Notes: generated from the letters alone by a model not told the origin. A stretch of 64,000 bases of DNA from Methylomonas sp. MK1 (GCF_000365425.1 NZ_AQOV01000001.1:1178001-1242000), one strand, 5' to 3'; shown: positions 46,943-56,212, counted from the first letter of the stretch. Translations and numbers: made by a program.

Positions 46943-48312
46943 GCGCTAAATTGTTTCAGCAACTGCAACAAGGCGGCGGCCTTATCGAAGCATTCCTGAT
47001 ATTCCTCGTCCAACACCGAGTCGTTGACAATGCCGCCGCCCGCCCAAAAACGTATCGTGCCGTGATTGTGGACCAGAGTACGAATCGCGATATTAGTGTC
47101 CATATTGCCGTCAAAGCCTATATAACCAATTGCACCGCAATAGATGCCGCGCCGATGCGGTTCCAACTCCTCGATAATCTCCATCGCCCGGATCTTCGGC
47201 GCGCCGGTAATCGAGCCCCCCGGGAAACAGCTGCGCAATAAATCGATGGCATGTTGACCGGCGGCAAGCTGGCCCGTGACGGTACTTACCAAATGATGTA
47301 CGGTGGTATAGCTTTCTACCGAGAACAGACTAGGCACCCATACCGAACCCTTCTTGCAGCTTTTACCCAAATCGTTGCGTAACAGATCGACGATCATCAC
47401 ATTCTCAGCCCGGTCTTTGGTGCTGGATACTAAGTCTTCGATCTGCGCCTGATCTTCTTCCCAGTCGCTTCGACGCGGCCTGGTACCTTTGATGGGTTTG
47501 GTTTCCACCGCGCCGTCGGTAACTTTTAAAAAGCGTTCCGGCGAAGAACTTAAAACCTGCACATCCGGGAAATTGAGATAGGCACTAAAAGGTGCGGCGT
47601 TGATCTGCCGCAATACTTGATAGGCTTGCCAGGACTCGCCCTGACAAGGGCTTTCGAAGCGCTGGGTCAAATTAATCTGATAACAATCGCCCTCTTTCAA
47701 ATAATATTTGATACGCCGAAAAGCCGTGGTGTAAGCATCTTTGTCCATATTGGCGCGCGGCGCGTGCAGCACTTTAAATTCCGCAGTGTCAGCCGGTTTA
47801 GAAATCGCGCTGAATTCGGCGATTAGTCTTTGCTGCTCACTTTCCGGTAAATCGATACTGACCAACCAGCTTTGCCGACGCTGATGATCGACAATCACCG
47901 CCCAGCGGTAAATGCCCACCGCCATTTCCGGCAGTTGTTCGGCGTCGGCGGCCATAGCCGGCAGTCGCTCTATGCGTCTGGCAAGATCGTAAGCAAAATA
48001 ACCGATCGCCCCACCGTTGAACGGCAAACCGTCCACACTGGCCAAAGGCGCACCTAATTGCTGTTTCAATAACTCGAAAGGATCCTCCGCGCTTTCGCTA
48101 ATCACGCCATCGCGTTCGATAAGGGTAATATTGCCACGTGTTTGCAGGGTTGCGATTGGGGCGTAGGCGATGATGTCGAACCTATCCTGCTTGCTATGCG
48201 GCTGGGTGCTATCCAGAAATACTGCCCAAGGCTGCTGCGCCAGCGGGGCAAATAATGTTGCACTGTCTTGAAAATAAGGCAGCGATTGTTTGATGGGTTT
48301 TGCTAAAGGCAT
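46939..48312 (-). CDS. pabB: Aminodeoxychorismate synthase component I
   Basis: The 457-residue chorismate-utilising enzyme converts chorismate plus ammonia to aminodeoxychorismate, precursor of 4-aminobenzoate. It has the PabB markers ETKPIKGTRPR, SSPERFLKV, NVMIVDLLRNDLG, CFPGGSITGAPKIRAM and RFWAGGGIV. 4-aminobenzoate is a building block of both folate and tetrahydromethanopterin, and the location inside the C1-cofactor cluster suggests it feeds the latter. The next gene starts within its stop codon. Confidence 0.93.
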   Translation of the reverse strand: MPLAKPIKQSLPYFQDSATLFAPLAQQPWAVFLDSTQPHSKQDRFDIIAYAPIATLQTRGNITLIERDGVISESAEDPFELLKQQLGAPLASVDGLPFNGGAIGYFAYDLARRIERLPAMAADAEQLPEMAVGIYRWAVIVDHQRRQSWLVSIDLPESEQQRLIAEFSAISKPADTAEFKVLHAPRANMDKDAYTTAFRRIKYYLKEGDCYQINLTQRFESPCQGESWQAYQVLRQINAAPFSAYLNFPDVQVLSSSPERFLKVTDGAVETKPIKGTRPRRSDWEEDQAQIEDLVSSTKDRAENVMIVDLLRNDLGKSCKKGSVWVPSLFSVESYTTVHHLVSTVTGQLAAGQHAIDLLRSCFPGGSITGAPKIRAMEIIEELEPHRRGIYCGAIGYIGFDGNMDTNIAIRTLVHNHGTIRFWAGGGIVNDSVLDEEYQECFDKAAALLQLLKQFSA

Positions 48313-48391
48313 TAAGGGGTGCTGTTAAACGGCCGGAATGTGCCGCAAGGACATGATTTGCAATACACCGATTTTACCCCAGCCATGGGCT

Positions 48392-49438
48392 TTAACCAAA
48401 CCGGCCGGCAAGATAAGCCACGGCGGCGGCCGGCGCGCAGTCGGCAGCATCTATACCATTGGTTTTAGGGGGTGATGACAGCAAATCGTTAAAGTCAAGA
48501 TACTCAACTCCCAAATCCCGGGCAATGTCCCGCGCCAAAAACCGGCCGACGCCGGCACCGACAAATTGGATTGCCGAGCGAGATTTTGCCTTTTGAAACT
48601 GCCTGACACAAGCCTGACTAATTTTGTGATGTTGCTTGGTTTTAATCTGCTCGGCAAATGCCGCCCAGAGTGCGTGATCGCTCTCACTGAACTCGTAACC
48701 GGTCAGTCGCGACAAGCGACGGGCGCTGGCCGAAATCGACTTTTCCGCGCCATCGGCGGTGTCGCTCTGATCGTGAGCTTCGTTTAAATCGCCGGTCAAG
48801 CGATACACATCGGCCATTGTCGCAAAATACTCGGCCATCAAGCCCATTTGTTGACCGTTGAATTCCGCTTCTTGCGCAATTGCCATTACCGCCGTACGGA
48901 CAATCCCGGTATACACTAGCTCGCCGGAGACCAAGCGCTGATAGTCGGTAAAGCCTTGCACTTTGAGCTGATGATTTTCGACCAGCAAAATATCGGTAGT
49001 GGTACTGCCTATATCCACAAATAAGGCATTTGGCAGGCGCTTTGCCACCAGTAACAAGCTGGCTAACCAGTTAGCGGAGGCGATGTCCATGCAATCGGCC
49101 GACTGAATTTGCGCTGCCGGCAAAAAGCCGCGCAAGCCGGCAAATACCGATACCCTCTCGGCGTTGAAATGCTCGCAAACTGCCTGAACGATGGCATTGA
49201 CGCCCTGCTCGCGACTGGTAAAGCAATCCACCAGTTCGCCGGTCATCGTCACGGCATGCTGGCAAGCTTGCAAATCGAACTGGCCGGCCAAATCGGCCAA
49301 AGTGCCATGCAAGAAATCCACGCCCTTCCATAGCGGACAAGCCTGCTGAGCAACTGCCTGGACATGCCCGGACTCATCGAGCAACGCCAATTTGACGTGC
49401 GCACCGCCAATGTCCCAACCTGCAATCTGTTTGTTCAT
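48392..49438 (-). CDS. mfnF: MfnF-like hydantoinase/oxoprolinase-family protein
   Basis: The 348-residue protein has ASKHA-fold signatures WDIGGAHVKLAL near the N-terminus, then VDIGSTTTDILLV and FVGAGVGRFLARDIARDLG. It corresponds to the H4MPT-linked C1 transfer pathway family, whose archaeal member MfnF joins the furan diphosphate to gamma-glutamyltyramine in methanofuran synthesis. Function here, in methylofuran assembly, follows from family and neighbours. ATG 49438 is 8 nt after the mfnD-like stop. Confidence 0.85.
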   Translation of the reverse strand: MNKQIAGWDIGGAHVKLALLDESGHVQAVAQQACPLWKGVDFLHGTLADLAGQFDLQACQHAVTMTGELVDCFTSREQGVNAIVQAVCEHFNAERVSVFAGLRGFLPAAQIQSADCMDIASANWLASLLLVAKRLPNALFVDIGSTTTDILLVENHQLKVQGFTDYQRLVSGELVYTGIVRTAVMAIAQEAEFNGQQMGLMAEYFATMADVYRLTGDLNEAHDQSDTADGAEKSISASARRLSRLTGYEFSESDHALWAAFAEQIKTKQHHKISQACVRQFQKAKSRSAIQFVGAGVGRFLARDIARDLGVEYLDFNDLLSSPPKTNGIDAADCAPAAAVAYLAGRFG

Positions 49439-49446
49439 TCTGCTTT

Positions 49447-50439
49447 TTAATTGATACTGATTTGAACCGTTTCATTTCGACAGGCCTGCAACACCGGGTC
49501 GGCATGCCGCAGGCGCAAAACCTGTTCGGCGACGTTGATGCCGGTCGCTTGCTGGATACCCACATAGGAACTGGTCAAACGCGGGTTGATTTCCAAAACT
49601 AGCGGACCTAATTCTGTGTTCTCGATAACATCAATACCGACATAGCCCCACAAGCCAGACATGGCTTCGGCGATTTGCTTTATCAGCTTATGATAAAAAT
49701 CCAGCTTATCGGTTTGCATATTGACTAAACAGCCTTGCAAACTGAATCTGCCCTGCGCCAGAACGATTTGCTGGTGGTTGTAGCAGATAAGCCAGGCTTG
49801 GCCATGCTTGAACAAGCAAGACAAACTGGCAGATCGTCCGCCAATATAAGGCTGTAACACATAGCGTTGCGGATCTGTCAATTCGGCAATCTTGACCGGC
49901 AACTGTTCGGCATCGATTTGCCAACTATCAAGGCACCCGACGCCGTCGGCGATTTTGACAACAAGCTTATCCGCTCCGATACCCTCCTCCGCTTCGCTAA
50001 GCAAATGCGTTGCCACTGCCGGAATTATCCGTTTCTTCAAAGCTTGATAAGTTGCATACTTATTGGCGCATACGCTCAAGGTTGCAGGATTGGACAACAA
50101 AACCTCGACATTCGCGGCAATAGCCAGCTCGGCCAAGCTCTGCAACAAATTGTCGCTTTCCGGTGCGATTGGCCAAAACAAGTCGGCTTCATAAAGTAAA
50201 TCCCGCAGCAGCGCAAAGATGTCGCCATTGGCACTTACTCTTACAATTTCCACTTGCGTCAGCATATCCGGTCTGGCACAACGTTCGTCAAGCGGTATGC
50301 ATAGCTGAATATTTTCCAGACACTTCAGTTCGGCGATTAAAGCCTGTAACATCATCGCGCCTTCCGTCGCCAACGAAGCAGGCAATGCCTGTCCGACCAA
50401 ACCGCCGCCGGTAATATATTCAAATACTAGAATTTTCAA
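49447..50439 (-). CDS. mfnD: ATP-grasp ligase, MfnD-like (tyramine/tyrosine-glutamate ligase)
   Basis: The 330-residue protein has ATP-grasp features (ANKYATYQALKKRIIPA, LVVKIADGVGCLDSW, YVLQPYIGGRSASLSCLF, VGIDVIENTELGPLVLEINP). MfnD in methanogens ligates glutamate to tyramine; bacteria are reported to use tyrosine in methylofuran. The start is TTG 50439, followed by KILVFEYITGGG. It is divergent from the HisA-like gene with only 20 bp between start codons. Confidence 0.82.
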   Translation of the reverse strand: MKILVFEYITGGGLVGQALPASLATEGAMMLQALIAELKCLENIQLCIPLDERCARPDMLTQVEIVRVSANGDIFALLRDLLYEADLFWPIAPESDNLLQSLAELAIAANVEVLLSNPATLSVCANKYATYQALKKRIIPAVATHLLSEAEEGIGADKLVVKIADGVGCLDSWQIDAEQLPVKIAELTDPQRYVLQPYIGGRSASLSCLFKHGQAWLICYNHQQIVLAQGRFSLQGCLVNMQTDKLDFYHKLIKQIAEAMSGLWGYVGIDVIENTELGPLVLEINPRLTSSYVGIQQATGINVAEQVLRLRHADPVLQACRNETVQISIN

Positions 50440-50459
50440 TTCTAAAACTCGCTTGGCCT

Positions 50460-51188
50460 ATGCAGATTATTCCAGTCATTGATTTGAAAGACGGCCTGGT
50501 GGTCCATGCCGCAGGAGGCGACCGTAGTCGTTATCAAGCCGTACATCACACTTCGTCAATATGTGACAGCAGCGTGATAACCGAGGTCGTGACCTGTTTT
50601 TTAAAGCTGCATCCATTTCAAACGTTTTATATTGCCGACCTAGATGCTATTGACGGCAACGGCAATCACAACAATGCCATCGACACATTGCTTAGCCAAT
50701 ATCCAAACAAGGAGTTTTGGCTGGATAACGGCAGCAGCCTCCAAACCGCATATAAGGCCACTCAACCCTGCAAGTGTAAACCGGTCATTGGTACCGAATC
50801 GCAAGGGTTACCAGTTATTTTAAAAAACACCGATCTCATCCTGTCCCTGGATTTTAAACATAACCAGGCTTTAGGTCATCCGAGTTGGCTTGAAAGTCCT
50901 GAACTGTGGCCGGACACCGTTGTGGTGATGACCTTGGATTTGGTCGGCAGCAATAAAGGCCCGGACTTTGCAAAACTTAGCCAGCTTTGCAGGGATCATC
51001 CAAACAAACGTTTTGTCGCCGCTGGCGGGGTTCGGGACGTTAACGATCTGATGCGACTAGAAACTATCGGCATTGCCGCTGTGTTACTGGCCAGCGCCCT
51101 GCATAACGGCAGTATCGACGCCGTCGCACTGGAAAAATTTAGGCAAAAAAATACCCCGGCAAGCCGGGGTATCTTCGACAGCCTTTGA
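50460..51188 (+). CDS. HisA/HisF-related protein of the C1-cofactor cluster
   Basis: The 242-residue TIM-barrel protein resembles ProFAR isomerase (IIPVIDLKDGLVVHAAGGDR, FYIADLDAIDGNGNH, FVAAGGVRDVNDLMRL, LLASALHNGSI) but belongs to the HisA-like group found next to tetrahydromethanopterin genes (COG1411-like, from memory). It is the only gene of the cluster on the + strand. Its last codons contain the fae terminator. Its reaction in C1-cofactor synthesis is not known to me. Confidence 0.85.
   Translation: MQIIPVIDLKDGLVVHAAGGDRSRYQAVHHTSSICDSSVITEVVTCFLKLHPFQTFYIADLDAIDGNGNHNNAIDTLLSQYPNKEFWLDNGSSLQTAYKATQPCKCKPVIGTESQGLPVILKNTDLILSLDFKHNQALGHPSWLESPELWPDTVVVMTLDLVGSNKGPDFAKLSQLCRDHPNKRFVAAGGVRDVNDLMRLETIGIAAVLLASALHNGSIDAVALEKFRQKNTPASRGIFDSL
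51145..51172 (-). terminator. Intrinsic terminator of fae
   Basis: Read on the minus strand, ATACCCCGG pairs with CCGGGGTAT (51151-51159 with 51164-51172) around a 4-nt loop, and is followed directly by a run of T (complement of 51145-51151). It lies 26 nt after the fae stop. It also codes for residues near the C-terminus of the convergent HisA-like protein. Confidence 0.88.
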
Positions 51189-51198
51189 AACTAAAAAC

Positions 51199-51714
51199 TT
51201 AAACGTTGTTAGCAGCAAATGGGTGTTTTGCACCAGATTTAGCAGCAACTACTTCTTTAGCAGTTGGAGTGCCTGCAACAGCGCGAGCAATTGCTTCTTT
51301 GGTGGCTTTGTAGTTGAATTCTTCGATTTTTGCATCGTCTTCAGCCAACCAGTGGATGAAAACACCAACAGAAATGAACAAATCGTCAGCTTCGTCAGCA
51401 GGGATAGTGCCGTCTTCAACGGAATCAGCAACAGCCATAGCAACAGCGCGTTGAGCTGGTCCAAACATTTGAACAGCTTGTTTTGCACCTTTGATGGTTA
51501 CTTTGTTGAACAGGATGGTTGCAGGTTTAACCAACAGGTTAGGAGCAACAACAGCCAACAGAGTAGAGAAACCGTCTTTGTTGTTTGTCAAAGCATTTGC
51601 GAAAGCAGTTTCAGCTGCTGAGCCGCGTGGGCCGATGATCAAATCGATGTGAGCAATTTCGTTGCCTTCACCAACCAAAGATTCGCCAACGCGCAAGTTA
51701 TTGATTTTTGCCAT
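51199..51714 (-). CDS. fae: Formaldehyde-activating enzyme
   Basis: Fae condenses formaldehyde with tetrahydromethanopterin to methylene-H4MPT. The ATG at 51714 gives 171 residues starting [20 protein letters not shown]; the catalytic His22 known from Methylobacterium Fae is present ([11 protein letters not shown]). Further conserved blocks are [20 protein letters not shown] and [24 protein letters not shown] lies upstream. Third-position codon use is strongly biased (GCA/GCT, AAA, GTT) compared with neighbours, typical of a highly expressed gene. It has its own terminator. Confidence 0.97.
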   Translation of the reverse strand: MAKINNLRVGESLVGEGNEIAHIDLIIGPRGSAAETAFANALTNNKDGFSTLLAVVAPNLLVKPATILFNKVTIKGAKQAVQMFGPAQRAVAMAVADSVEDGTIPADEADDLFISVGVFIHWLAEDDAKIEEFNYKATKEAIARAVAGTPTAKEVVAAKSGAKHPFAANNV

Positions 51715-51747
51715 TTTAAATTTATCCCCTAAAGATAAGATTGAACC

Positions 51748-51771
51748 AAAAAAATAGACACTTTCGTGTCT
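51748..51771 (-). terminator. Intrinsic terminator between the CitG-like gene and fae
   Basis: On the minus strand AGACAC-GAAA-GTGTCT (51771 to 51756) is followed by ATTTTTTT (down to 51748). It lies 29 nt after the CitG-like stop and about 34 nt before the fae ATG, so it would insulate fae from upstream transcription; alternatively it is a fae leader hairpin. Confidence 0.7.
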
Positions 51772-51799
51772 CAAGATTGTAGTTTCTGCTTAGTTCCCT

Positions 51800-52666
51800 C
51801 TATAACCCACCGGTTCCTTCACCGATAAGTTGTTCCAGAAGCACCACCAGTACTGTCGCTACAGTTATGTCAGCTGTTGTACCCGGATTGATCCTTTGTG
51901 CCTTAAAAGCTTTGTCCAGATCATACAAAACTGGCAAAAGCTCTTCAGGCTCACAAGCTGTTTGCATTGCTCTATCGAGCTTATGCATCTCAGCCCTGAT
52001 CCACTCTGAATACCGCTCTCCATACTTCCGCTCAATATGACTATCGGGATATTGAGCCAACATTGCGGCAAAAACCGCTAACGCAGCCCAAGCACAATCG
52101 CCAGACAAAACGAAAGCACGATTATATCGTAAAACGCCGAAATCAAAAACGTCTTTAAAAATAGTTGCGTATTGCAGGGCAATTCTGTCCTTTTCAGCGG
52201 CAAAAACCATGGCTTCGGTCAGCGTCACATCCGCCGGTTTTTGTACGTCGTGCTGCGCGGATTCGCCCAAACCGGCCGGCGCAGCTAAGGTGACAGCCTT
52301 GAAAACCCAATCTGCATCCTCGCGGGTCGTATTTTCCAGTAATAGCCGTAAACCATCATGCAAGTTTTCGCCCCTGCTTAGGCTGGCAGCCACCTGCAAC
52401 AAAGGCGCGCAAAGCAAAATAATACCCAAATTGGTATTACAAGCCACCGCCTCGCGGGTTGCCTTAACTGCGTAATATATTTTTTCACCCAAACTGAATT
52501 GCGGATCGGTGATAGGCTGACTGCTAACTTGGGCGCTGACACGAAAATCCTCAACCGTCATATCGTCAGCAGCACTATAAACACTGACATTTCCGGGCTT
52601 GAACGCTCGCAACTCGGTTTCGCAAGCTTGCAAGTACACTTCCATCAGTTTTTGCCGGCTCAACAT
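51800..52666 (-). CDS. CitG/MdcB-like (triphosphoribosyl-dephospho-CoA synthase family) protein
   Basis: The 288-residue helical protein belongs to the CitG family (ETELRAFKPGNVSVYS, NTNLGIILLCAPLLQVAASL, INPGTTADITVATVLVVLL). Members in methylotrophs lie beside H4MPT genes and are needed or suspected for cofactor synthesis, perhaps transferring a phosphoribosyl unit. The exact step is inferred. ATG 52666 overlaps the RimK-like stop by 7 nt. An alternative TTG at 52684 is less likely. Confidence 0.83.
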   Translation of the reverse strand: MLSRQKLMEVYLQACETELRAFKPGNVSVYSAADDMTVEDFRVSAQVSSQPITDPQFSLGEKIYYAVKATREAVACNTNLGIILLCAPLLQVAASLSRGENLHDGLRLLLENTTREDADWVFKAVTLAAPAGLGESAQHDVQKPADVTLTEAMVFAAEKDRIALQYATIFKDVFDFGVLRYNRAFVLSGDCAWAALAVFAAMLAQYPDSHIERKYGERYSEWIRAEMHKLDRAMQTACEPEELLPVLYDLDKAFKAQRINPGTTADITVATVLVVLLEQLIGEGTGGL

Positions 52667-53562
52667 ACTTTTGCCAATTCGCAATAACGGTCAAGCAAAT
52701 CCGCCACCAGACACTCGGCGATGTTGATGTCGCAGACACTTTGCAAACCTTTCCAGGCCGGCACGCTGTTTACTTCGATGATGCGATAACAACCGTCCGC
52801 ATCCTGAATCACATCTACCCCGGCATAGTCCATTTTTAGCGCCGCGACGGCGGCAATCGCCAGCTCTACCAAAGCCGGCTCCAGTTCTATGCATTCGCAA
52901 GACGCGCCTCTGGCCACATTATTCAACCAAGAGATTCCCCGCCGACGCATGGCAGCCACGGCCCTGCCGTTGATCACGAACACGCGCACATCGGAATAGC
53001 CGTCACCGGCGCATTCGACAAAACGCTGCAAATAAAAAATACCGTGGCTGCTAGTCAGCCACAATAAATCGGTGGATTTTTCGATACGCCGGATGCCTTC
53101 GCCTTGCGAACCGAACAAGGGTTTACTGATGAGATAATAGCCTGCACACAACTGTTGTTCAGCAATCGCTAATGCTTCGTCACGATCCCGCAATACCCAG
53201 GTCATTGCCGTCGGCAATCCGCCGTGTTGCAGCAAAAAACTGGTCATGCCTTTATCGACGCTGCGCTCGATAGCGCCGGCATCGTTATAAACCGGTACGC
53301 CCAGGATTTTTAAGGCGTGCAAAACATCCAAATAAAACACCACCTCTTCCAGCGAACCTCCGGGCACCCCGCGCACGAAGACCGCCGCCGGCAATTCTTG
53401 CTCAAAACCGGGAATAACAATCGGCAAATCCGAGACCGTTAACTGCAATTTGCAGGCAGTCAGCGAGACATATTCGGCGGCATAACCGCGCTCGGCAAAA
53501 GCCAAGCACAACTGCTTGCCGTGCCAACCCGGATCATCGGTAATTATTGCTATTCGGTGCAA
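52660..53562 (-). CDS. RimK-like ATP-grasp ligase of the H4MPT cluster
   Basis: The 300-residue protein has ATP-grasp/RimK features (IAIITDDPGWHGKQL, VDKGMTSFLLQHGGLPTAMT, YLISKPLFGSQGEGIRRIE, YSDVRVFVINGRAVAAMRR, DYAGVDVIQDADG, IIEVNSVPAWKGLQ). By family and place it probably adds glutamate (MptN-like) or another amino acid during C1-carrier maturation. The start appears to be TTG 53562; no ATG or ribosome site is available, and a terminator-like hairpin lies just upstream. Confidence 0.85.
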   Translation of the reverse strand: MHRIAIITDDPGWHGKQLCLAFAERGYAAEYVSLTACKLQLTVSDLPIVIPGFEQELPAAVFVRGVPGGSLEEVVFYLDVLHALKILGVPVYNDAGAIERSVDKGMTSFLLQHGGLPTAMTWVLRDRDEALAIAEQQLCAGYYLISKPLFGSQGEGIRRIEKSTDLLWLTSSHGIFYLQRFVECAGDGYSDVRVFVINGRAVAAMRRRGISWLNNVARGASCECIELEPALVELAIAAVAALKMDYAGVDVIQDADGCYRIIEVNSVPAWKGLQSVCDINIAECLVADLLDRYCELAKVC

Positions 53563-53576
53563 GGAGATGTGTGTCG

Positions 53577-53624
53577 AAAAAGTTAGCGATACAAGCTAAC
53601 TGACCTTGCCCAGCAAGGCCAGTT
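53577..53624 (-). terminator. Double hairpin downstream of mch
   Basis: On the minus strand a 12-bp stem (53624-53613 with 53609-53598, one U-G wobble) is followed by a second stem GTTAGC/GCTAAC (53600-53595 with 53587-53582) and TTTTT (53581-53577). The two stems share three bases, so they compete. The second looks like a weak intrinsic terminator just before the RimK-like start. Confidence 0.55.
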
Positions 53625-53649
53625 AACTGTCGAAGAGAGTTAGAGCGAA

Positions 53650-54633
53650 TTAAGCGCCGAACGACAGATCGAGCAAGGCGTTGTCAAGCTTGCCGGCCCG
53701 GAAGCTTTTGCCGGATTCGACAGCGGTAACGATAACGCTGGCAGGGCTGAACAACATCGCATCGACTTTGAAGAAATCGTATTCGTAAGCTTTGAAAATT
53801 TCGGCAAAGGGTTTGCCGTAATCTTTAGAGGTGGAGCTTGGCAATTCCTTGGCCAGTTTCTCCGCCGCTTCGTCGCTGCCTTTGACGAACAAATGCACCT
53901 GGCCGGCGAACAAAATAGCGTCGTTAGTTCTGCCCATCGCTTTAACGAAATTCGGATGTGGAGGACAAATCGGCGCACTGCCGGAACCGTCGACGATGTT
54001 TTCCAACGGGAAATGCAACGCATGGGCTTTGTGCATTGCCACTTCCAACACCCGGCCGACTACTTGTACGCCGCCAGCCAGACTGCTGGTTGGCGTAACG
54101 ATGATGGTCAGATTGGCTGGCGATACGCCACAAGCCGCCGCGACTTTCTCGACGATTTCCACCGGCGGTAACGCATCGTTTTCGATGACTAAAGCGGTTT
54201 GTTCCGCGCTATCGCGGTATTCCAATTCCTTATAAAGCTCTTCCACCGGCTCGACCGCACCATCCTTGACTTTGGTGGCCATCGCCCGCGCCGGACCTGA
54301 ACCCAGAGCATAATATTTGCCATGCGACAAACTCCAACCCGCATATTGACTACCCAGGCAAGACAACACCGGATTGCTCGCATGTACGTTAATGGTCAGC
54401 GGCCAATTACTGGTGTACGGGCTTTGCGAGATCGTTGCAGTACCTAAGCCGCCCATACAGATTTCCGTGATAATCCGTCCGGCTTCCAAACCGCCCGGCA
54501 CTTTGATACCGGCATCAATGATCGTGCAGCCGTTTTCCAGCTTTTCGATACCCAACCGTAATTTATCCGCGTTATCCAGCAGTTGTTGAACCAAGGGCTG
54601 GGAAAATTTATTGACGCTTGCCTGGTATTGCAT
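53650..54633 (-). CDS. mch: Methenyl-tetrahydromethanopterin cyclohydrolase
   Basis: Mch interconverts methenyl-H4MPT and 5-formyl-H4MPT, the step after methylene-H4MPT dehydrogenase in formaldehyde oxidation. The 327-residue protein shows family blocks [61 protein letters not shown] and [23 protein letters not shown] 54633; the preceding ATP-grasp gene ends 5 nt upstream. Double hairpin downstream. Confidence 0.97.
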   Translation of the reverse strand: MQYQASVNKFSQPLVQQLLDNADKLRLGIEKLENGCTIIDAGIKVPGGLEAGRIITEICMGGLGTATISQSPYTSNWPLTINVHASNPVLSCLGSQYAGWSLSHGKYYALGSGPARAMATKVKDGAVEPVEELYKELEYRDSAEQTALVIENDALPPVEIVEKVAAACGVSPANLTIIVTPTSSLAGGVQVVGRVLEVAMHKAHALHFPLENIVDGSGSAPICPPHPNFVKAMGRTNDAILFAGQVHLFVKGSDEAAEKLAKELPSSTSKDYGKPFAEIFKAYEYDFFKVDAMLFSPASVIVTAVESGKSFRAGKLDNALLDLSFGA

Positions 54634-54638
54634 GAGTT

Positions 54639-55739
54639 TTAAAGACCTGTTTCCAAAAGATTTGCAAGGATGCGTTGTTGGCGATGCACATTATCCAGCA
54701 CCTGCCCCGAGTTTTTTCCGGTGGCAATAATACTGCATATCGGCTCGCCTGTGGCAACAATTGCGCCGGAATTAGGCCTGTCCACTGCCCATATCGGCCA
54801 TGCCAGTCGCTCGGGAATCGTGACTTTTTTTTGCGCATAAATTATTTGATAAGCATTCGGCTCCTTCGATAATTCGACACTATCATCCAGCCGGTTTTGA
54901 CAAGCGTGTAGATGTTTCAAGAGCAGCGATTTACCATAAAGCTGGGCGCTAGCGGAGATCCGCGCGTTGATTTCCAACACGTAACATTTGCCGTCACGCA
55001 GGATAAAATCCATGCTGTTTAAACCGTGCAATCCATAGGCATTAACAAGCTTATCCAACCAATCGGCAACATCAGTCTGAATAGACATAGAAACCTGGGC
55101 ATGGCTGACAATCCCCTGAAACAGAAACGATTGCCCGCCATCCGAATTTACAGTCCATTGCTCGTTAAAACCGATCAGCTCAACCCCATCACGACTCGCC
55201 GCAAACAACACGGACATTGAACGGCCTTCGATATAGCGCTGCCAATAGCCGTCGGCAAACTCGTCATTATTACAGAGTCTAATCCCCAAGCCGCCCTCGC
55301 CGCGCCAAGGCTTTAACAACCAGTCAAAACCATCCTCAGGCTTCGTAAACACCACCGGCGGATGCCGAATTGACAACGAATCGAGTCTGGCAAAAAAATC
55401 ACGCTTGTCCTGGACCCGTTGAAAAATAGCTGCAGAATTCCCAATAATCCGCCAATCCTTTTCCAGACTGCTCAAGGTTTCCGGGTAAGTTTCCAAACCA
55501 CTGCCGTATAACAATTCGGTTAAGCCGTAAATCTTCCGAACCGCTGCCACTGCACCCCTAACATCATCCCAGGCCAGTGAAGCCACCTGATATGTCTGCT
55601 TTGCCATTTGCCGAGTATCGCTATCGGCAAAGCAATCAATAGACACCACTTCGCATCTGGAATCGACGCACATTTGCACCAACATCCGCGTCGATTTGGC
55701 AATTACTAACAAACACTTAGGTACTAAACAAGATTGCAT
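54639..55739 (-). CDS. ATP-grasp protein of the H4MPT cluster
   Basis: The 366-residue protein has a degenerate pre-ATP-grasp domain (about 1-100) and an ATP-grasp core ([58 protein letters not shown]). Related genes accompany mch and fae in methylotrophs (I recall an Orf17-type protein in Methylobacterium). It could ligate an amino acid onto a pterin or furan precursor; the substrate is not known. ATG 55739 is used; an upstream in-frame ATG at 55775 is possible. Confidence 0.82.
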   Translation of the reverse strand: MQSCLVPKCLLVIAKSTRMLVQMCVDSRCEVVSIDCFADSDTRQMAKQTYQVASLAWDDVRGAVAAVRKIYGLTELLYGSGLETYPETLSSLEKDWRIIGNSAAIFQRVQDKRDFFARLDSLSIRHPPVVFTKPEDGFDWLLKPWRGEGGLGIRLCNNDEFADGYWQRYIEGRSMSVLFAASRDGVELIGFNEQWTVNSDGGQSFLFQGIVSHAQVSMSIQTDVADWLDKLVNAYGLHGLNSMDFILRDGKCYVLEINARISASAQLYGKSLLLKHLHACQNRLDDSVELSKEPNAYQIIYAQKKVTIPERLAWPIWAVDRPNSGAIVATGEPICSIIATGKNSGQVLDNVHRQQRILANLLETGL

Positions 55740-55814
55740 TCGGTTGCAGCGTGAAAATGGAACGGCAAAAAACACTGGATTTTAAAATATTTTCTGTAAT
55801 AATACGCGGCTGTT

Positions 55815-55904
55815 GGAGAGCTGGCTGAGCGGTCGAAAGCGGCGGTCTTGAAAACCGTTGAAGGTTTATCCCTTCCTGGGGTTCGAATCCCTAGCTCTCC
55901 GCCA
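55815..55904 (+). tRNA. tRNA-Ser (anticodon UGA)
   Basis: The acceptor stem GGAGAGC (55815-55821) pairs with GCTCTCC (55894-55900), and a genomically encoded CCA follows (55902-55904). The anticodon stem GCGGT/ACCGT encloses loop CTTGAAA with TGA at 55849-55851. A long variable arm and the T-loop GGTTCGAATCC confirm a class II serine tRNA. Confidence 0.97.
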
Positions 55905-55918
55905 TTATATACAGTTAG

Positions 55919-55957
55919 GGCCTTGATAAATAACGACTTATCAAGGCCTTAATTTTT
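55919..55957 (+). terminator. Intrinsic terminator of tRNA-Ser
   Basis: GGCCTTGATAA (55919-55929) and TTATCAAGGCC (55938-55948) form an 11-bp stem with an 8-nt loop, followed by TTAATTTTTT. It lies 15 nt after the tRNA. Confidence 0.9.
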
Positions 55958-56212
55958 TCTACCCTACTCTCTACCCTACTTTTGATTCTAATAACCATAA
56001 CTGATTCCATTTCAGTGGGCGTTATTTGATACAGAACCATTATCAGCCATTTGTCGACTCCGCGCACGATCTGAGGCAAAGCTCGCAAAGTTATTAGCAT
56101 CCTGCCGTAACAAAGTCACAGCTACGACATCAGCAAACCAGCCTTAGCCTTATTTCAGCCTTTTAACTCATTTGATTGGGCTCAATACGCATTTTTGTGT
56201 AGGGAGCCTTCA
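55958..56212. other. Junction between tRNA-Ser and the island
   Basis: No convincing gene. A 10-bp direct repeat CTACCCTACT occurs at 55959-55968 and 55971-55980. I could not find a repeat of the tRNA 3' end further downstream, so an attachment site is not demonstrated. Confidence 0.35.

Noticed and set aside
55915..56100. Leftward 61-residue open frame near the tRNA
   Set aside because: It spans the tRNA terminator and a simple direct repeat and has no recognisable product.
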